From Rubrivivax sp. (GTDB lineage Bacteria > Pseudomonadota > Gammaproteobacteria > Burkholderiales > Burkholderiaceae_C): 64,000 bases of DNA. The notes beneath the pieces were generated by a model. The model was not told where the DNA came from and made no database searches. It saw only the letters and a program-made list of their open reading frames with translations. The stretch covers positions 144,483-208,482 of the forward strand of contig JAUXRG010000064.1 of assembly GCA_030681795.1 (NCBI GenBank), read 5' to 3'. Below are positions 63,167-64,000 of this stretch, piece by piece (within the stretch, counting starts at the first letter, position 1; every line of letters begins with the position of its first letter). The translations under genes were made by a program, and so were the position numbers.

Positions 63167-64000
63167 GAGTCTTCTCCAGGGGTTTCGGTGCGCGTTACGA
63201 GCACCTTGTCGACGCGCTTGCCGTCCATATCCATGACTTCGAAACGCCAGCCTTCCCACTCCACCGCATCGGTGACGTGCGGCAGGCGCCCGAGCAAAAG
63301 CATGATCATGCCAGCCAGTGTGTTGTAGCGGCCGCGCTCTTCCTCGGGGAGCTCCTTCAGGTCCAGGCGGTCCTTGAATTCGGGCACCGGGATCAGCCCA
63401 TCCATCAGCCAGCTGCCGTCGGGCCGCCGCACCGCCCAGGCGTCTTCGTCGCTGGGTGCGCCGAACTCGCCGGCGATGGCTTCGAGCAGGTCGCGCTCGG
63501 TGATCACGCCCTGCACGGCGCCGTATTCGTCCACCACGAACACCAGGTCGGTGCCCGAGAGGCGGAAGTGCTCCAGCAGCTCCATGCCCGAGAGCGTCTC
63601 GGGAACGAATACCGGCGGCTGCAGATGGTCGGCCACCGAGGGCCTCTCCCCGCGAGCCAGCGGCTGCAGCAGGCTGGCCACGCCGAGCACGCCTTGCACG
63701 TCGTCGAGCGAACCGCGACACACCGGGTAGCGCGTGTGGCCGTTGTCGGCGATGCGCTGCAAAAGCGCCTCCAGCGGGTCGGCCGCGTCGAGCCAGACGA
63801 TCTCCGCGCGCGGAATCATCATCGACCCGATCTGGCGGTCGTCCAGGCGGAAGACGTTGCGCACCATCTGGTGTTCCTGCGCCTCGATGACCCCGGCATC
63901 CACGCCCTCTTCCAGGCTGGCGGCGATTTCCTCTTCAGTCACCGTGCGCGAGGGCCCGCCACGGATGCCCATCAGCCGCAGGATGGCGTGCGTGCTCATG
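63163..64000 (-). CDS. Hemolysin/CorC-type CBS-domain protein (C-terminal part, cut by window edge)
   Basis: About 279 residues are visible: V-T-E-E-E-I linker, two CBS domains (~55-175, M-M-I-P-R-A-E-I and F-V-V-D-E-Y-G-A-V-Q-G-V-I-T) and a C-terminal CorC/HlyC transporter-associated domain. The visible start S-T-H-A-I-L-R-L-M-G is the linker after the DUF21 membrane domain, so the ATG at the edge is internal and the gene continues beyond the window. Probable Mg/Co-transport-related CNNM/YtfL-type protein. Confidence 0.85.
   Translation of the reverse strand, partial: MSTHAILRLMGIRGGPSRTVTEEEIAASLEEGVDAGVIEAQEHQMVRNVFRLDDRQIGSMMIPRAEIVWLDAADPLEALLQRIADNGHTRYPVCRGSLDDVQGVLGVASLLQPLARGERPSVADHLQPPVFVPETLSGMELLEHFRLSGTDLVFVVDEYGAVQGVITERDLLEAIAGEFGAPSDEDAWAVRRPDGSWLMDGLIPVPEFKDRLDLKELPEEERGRYNTLAGMIMLLLGRLPHVTDAVEWEGWRFEVMDMDGKRVDKVLVTRTETPGEDS

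Overview
The window is a GC-rich, gene-dense stretch of a betaproteobacterial chromosome, most likely Burkholderiales (Rubrivivax/Thiobacillus-like). The housekeeping genes, the GC-rich codon use and the C/G-tract intergenic repeats all fit that group. About two thirds of it is a sulfur-oxidation island. The presence of dsrEFH, dsrL, dsrN and dsrR, and the absence of dsrD, point to the oxidative (reverse) Dsr pathway rather than sulfate reduction. No sox genes were seen.

Layout. 1-2.7 kb: end of an RND pump, then DUF2892, a CsoR/CstR-type thiol repressor, OsmC and AhpD-like genes. 2.7-7.8 kb (minus): a polysulfide/thiosulfate reductase-type molybdoenzyme (A, B, C subunits) with a split YeeE/YedE transporter. 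7.9-9.8 kb: a small Lys/Ala-rich exported protein and a haem-motif triple rhodanese. 10-15.8 kb: an MMPL transporter/LolA-like/DUF1302-like envelope cassette and a FadL porin. 15.9-23.4 kb (minus): soeABC for cytoplasmic sulfite oxidation, a TauE-type permease, a small membrane protein, a two-domain Usp and a CMD-Rieske protein. 23.6-25.5 kb: a cysteine-rich GAF histidine kinase with a NarL-type regulator. 25.5-41.5 kb (minus): one long operon dsrABEFHCMK-sqr-LJOPN, a cysteine-less dsrC homologue, dsrR, cobA, an SCP2-like gene and a rhodanese gene.

41.7-48.0 kb (plus): a divergent operon of ten mostly uncharacterised genes. These are a 71-aa protein, a Cas6/Cmx6-like RAMP protein, a one-cysteine DsrC paralogue, a 213-aa unknown, a TauD-like dioxygenase, an HTH-ferredoxin-reductase fusion, a catalytically dead S24-like protein, two small unknowns and a Sfum_1244-like protein. 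This is the best candidate for an undescribed dsr-linked system. 47.9-50.4 kb (minus): tusA, a DsrE-like gene, YeeE and DUF3365. 50.6-64 kb is ordinary chromosome: methyltransferase, ABC ATPase, TesA, DUF6600, def, ligA, tRNA-Thr, VanZ, GNAT, dusC, M17 aminopeptidase, sapC and a CorC/DUF21-type protein.

Logic. Reduced sulfur enters by YeeE/TauE-type carriers, Sqr and rhodaneses. It passes through TusA/DsrE to DsrEFH and DsrC. DsrAB, with DsrL and DsrMKJOP, oxidises it to sulfite, and SoeABC oxidises sulfite to sulfate. A TA-flanked CCC/GGG palindrome recurs before the phs-like, soe, dsr and tusA units and could be the target of the NarL-type regulator.
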